From the NCBI GenBank assembly GCA_014773175.1, contig VXCM01000731.1:62001-126000 (forward strand): a stretch of DNA of 64,000 bases, in the 5' to 3' direction. This DNA comes from Lucifuga dentata. Lineage: Eukaryota; Chordata; Actinopteri; Ophidiiformes; Bythitidae. The translations under genes were made by a program, and so were the position numbers. Of the stretch, positions 61,758 through 64,000 are shown piece by piece; the stretch's first letter is position 1, and every line of letters begins with the position of its first letter. A model generated the notes under the pieces. That model was not told the origin of the DNA and searched no databases. It worked only from the letters and a program-made list of their open reading frames with translations.

Positions 61758-63302
61758 ATGTCTGATGATCTTCAGAAGGACTCGCAGCAAGTTATCTTCT
61801 GTGACATGTGTCTCGAGGAGGACAGGAAACCTGCACGTAAGACTTGCATGAAGTGTGAGATCTCCATGTGTGTCCAACACCTCCAGGCTCACCTGACTAC
61901 TCCTGTTTTACTGCAAACTCATCCTCTGACTGAGCCAATGGCCTCAAGGGATGCTGGCTTAGGTGGGACCACTAAATGCCCCCATCATGGTAAGCTGCTC
62001 GAGTACTATTGCTTGGATGACATGACCTGTGTTTGTGTTTCTTGTGCCATTGAAGACCAGCACCGCCTACACAACATGAAGACCTTCTCCACAGCCCACA
62101 AAGAGCTCATGGAAAAGCTCAGCACTGAGCAGCAGGCTTTACTCATAAAAACGGATGATGACAATGTGAGTCTGGAAAAATGGGAGAAGGCTGAAAGGGA
62201 GAAGCTGGGTCACTCTAGTGTGTGTCTCATTGAGGCTGTGACGAGCTTGCGTGATATTGCCCTGACTAATGTCCAAAGTTCAGTCTCTGCCCGTATGGTG
62301 TCCATCAGAACCAGCAAGAGCAGCATGGAAGAGGCACAGAAGGAGAAGGACACCTTCCGATTCCTGCAGATGTTTTCTCAGGTTCATCAGGATCTGGAGA
62401 ATGCCAAGGCTGTGGATCTGAGAAAAGGGTTGGAGGCTGGACTTGACCGTGACAAACTGGTTAAGGAGATAAGACAAGGTGGTGAAAAGATGGTGGAGCA
62501 AACAGTCAATTTCTGGGGTTCCCTGTTGAAGCTGGTTGACCCGGACAACCACCAGGAGGTCTTCACGACTACCTCAGGCCTGATCTTTAAGCCACAGGCT
62601 TTGGGTGTTGCCATGTCACTGTCAGAAGACAAAAGACAGATTTTCTACAATAGTTGGCTGGGGCCATGTTCTGCCACTCTTCTAATCAGTAGCAGGCCTA
62701 TCCAGTCACTTTCTAATCATCAGTGGACCATCTGTCTTCCCAAAGACTGTGACTGGACCATCGGGCTATGTGACAAAGAGTCTGCAAAGAGCTTAAAGAA
62801 TGGACATGTTTATGGACTGAGCTGCCAAAATAACCAGCTCAGCTCTCTCACCACAGAGTACTGTGATGCATCAAAGAATTCAACTATGGAGACAGAAACC
62901 AACATGTCCAAAAAATGCAAGGTTTACTCTCAGCCGATCACACATCAAAATGAAAGTGGAGATGAGTTAATGCCTCGACCTGAAACAGTGGAAGTGTTCT
63001 GGGACTTTGCTGCCTCATCACTTTCCTTCTTCAGCAGAACCGGACATCACCAGAGAGTAAAAATACTCAAAATGAAGATGAGCCTCAACAACTGGGATCT
63101 ATCCCCCTTTGTCCAACTGGGAGATAAAAAGGACCAGAATAGTTCAAACACCCAGCAGTGGACGTGCTCATGTGGGAAGGTTTACCATAAATATGGGAGT
63201 GGATACAGTTATAATAAACACCATTATGCTGCTTCTACTTGTTCCTGTGGAGAATGTCTTGGTGATCTAAACATCACAGAGATGCTCTGTGAACTTCTGT
63301 AA
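61758..63302 (+). CDS. RING-less TRIM-like B-box / coiled-coil / SPRY protein (single exon)
   Basis: This is a TRIM-superfamily protein of 514 residues, probably cytoplasmic. The fish relatives are large gene families linked to innate immunity (TRIM16/TRIM25-like). There is no RING finger: the protein opens directly with B-box 1 (residues about 15-45: C15, C18, C30, C33, C38, H41, H45). B-box 2 follows at about 74-113 (CPHHGKLLEYYC, then CVSCAIEDQHRLH). A coiled-coil of Lys/Glu-rich sequence comes next (about 118-265) and a SPRY-like domain (about 275-465) with CDWTIGLCDKESA and VEVFWDFAASSLSFFS. After the SPRY region is an unusual cysteine-rich tail (CSCGKVYHK ... CSCGECL, about 475-505). 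The coding region is uninterrupted. I do not assign an ortholog: TRIM16 also lacks a RING, but the name would be guesswork. Confidence 0.85.
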   Translation: MSDDLQKDSQQVIFCDMCLEEDRKPARKTCMKCEISMCVQHLQAHLTTPVLLQTHPLTEPMASRDAGLGGTTKCPHHGKLLEYYCLDDMTCVCVSCAIEDQHRLHNMKTFSTAHKELMEKLSTEQQALLIKTDDDNVSLEKWEKAEREKLGHSSVCLIEAVTSLRDIALTNVQSSVSARMVSIRTSKSSMEEAQKEKDTFRFLQMFSQVHQDLENAKAVDLRKGLEAGLDRDKLVKEIRQGGEKMVEQTVNFWGSLLKLVDPDNHQEVFTTTSGLIFKPQALGVAMSLSEDKRQIFYNSWLGPCSATLLISSRPIQSLSNHQWTICLPKDCDWTIGLCDKESAKSLKNGHVYGLSCQNNQLSSLTTEYCDASKNSTMETETNMSKKCKVYSQPITHQNESGDELMPRPETVEVFWDFAASSLSFFSRTGHHQRVKILKMKMSLNNWDLSPFVQLGDKKDQNSSNTQQWTCSCGKVYHKYGSGYSYNKHHYAASTCSCGECLGDLNITEMLCELL

Positions 63303-64000
63303 CTGAAGACAGTATCCACAGCCCATATCTTACCATTTATTTTTTAAGCTTTGCTAGTCACTATATACTAAGTGCAAGCCTTCCAATAGCTACAGTAATT
63401 ATATATTTGTCTTGATTGGCAATGTTTCTTTTAAATAAATATATAGTGCTTTCACTGTAAAGCTCAGTCATTAGCAGTCATTAGCCCATGCTTCACTTGC
63501 TTTAAGTCAACTCATAGTCACATCATAGGCAATGTAATATCAAAACATTTTGTTATAGTTAGATTAATTCATCATTTTGGTATGGTGTTTTTATTGTACA
63601 CAATAAAGTCATTCTGTTTCAATTTGTCTCCATCTACTGGTGGTGATGGGTTGATTTCTGGCATATATCTTAATTATTGCATCCTGTTGTATGTTGATCC
63701 AATCTATAATAAAGCTAACACAGCTGTAAGATGTGGTCTGTATTGACTGGGTTAAAGAGTGAAGTGATAGAAAAGTTGCACAAAAATGGCATTTAACTAT
63801 TTATTTGACTGTGTTTTGAAATTAAAAAAAAAAAATTACTATCCTTTTTATTCCAGTGTGGGAAGATAAAACTGAACAATACAGAAAAGTAAAAATGATT
63901 GAAAAGCAGTAAGTATAGTGTAGTGAAGCCATATCAAATACTCATGGTACTTTTACAATCACATCAAAGGAATACCCTCTTCCTTTATTGGCTTTAATGA
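63303..64000. other. 3' UTR and downstream flank of the TRIM-like gene
   Basis: AATAAA hexamers occur at about 63434, 63602 and 63708. No further coding sequence is seen before the window ends. Confidence 0.6.
63602..63607 (+). promoter_or_regulatory. Candidate polyadenylation signal of the TRIM-like gene
   Basis: AATAAA about 300 bases after the stop, followed by a GT/T-rich stretch that fits a downstream element. An earlier AATAAA at about 63434 is an alternative. Confidence 0.5.

Noticed and set aside
1..64000. tRNA, rRNA or other structured RNA genes
   Set aside because: I scanned for box A/B-like and rRNA-like sequence and saw none convincing; a tRNAscan-SE and Rfam run would be needed to exclude small intronic snoRNAs.

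Overview
This is a vertebrate nuclear window, almost certainly from a teleost fish. The genes carry many introns with GT/AG borders, microsatellites are abundant, and a non-LTR retrotransposon tail has the (GAA)n ending common in fish. No bacterial, viral or CRISPR system is present. The proteins I could assemble exon by exon match genes that sit close together on human chromosome 14q11.2, so the window is a rearranged but conserved synteny block.

Layout: MRPL52 (minus, 2820-4347); AJUBA (plus, 7497-14045); ACIN1/Acinus (minus, 15840-33519) with an internal alternative first exon at 27180-27205; EFS, a Cas-family docking protein (minus, 36038-43405); DHRS4 (plus, 45755-47791); TINF2/TIN2 (minus, 48683-53785); CIDEB (plus, 55107-57435); HOMEZ (minus, 58398-59624); and a single-exon RING-less TRIM-like B-box/SPRY gene (plus, 61758-63302). 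For all spliced genes the exon phases close and yield full-length proteins. The genes do not form one pathway. They cover mitochondrial translation, LIM and Cas adaptor signalling, exon-junction/ASAP splicing control, peroxisomal/mitochondrial carbonyl reduction, telomere shelterin, lipid-droplet biology, a homeodomain factor, and an innate-immunity-type TRIM.

Between and inside the genes is a family of about 0.55-kb foldback elements. At least seven full or partial copies share ends starting AGGACCATAC and are bordered by TTAA. This looks like a non-autonomous piggyBac-type MITE family and is the most repeated structure in the window.

The assembly has a systematic artefact. At eleven sites a single N sits between two identical copies of about 61-67 bp, where overlapping contig ends were joined without merging. 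These duplications hit exons of AJUBA and ACIN1 and produce false frameshifts. Removing one copy plus the N restores the reading frame in every coding case tested.
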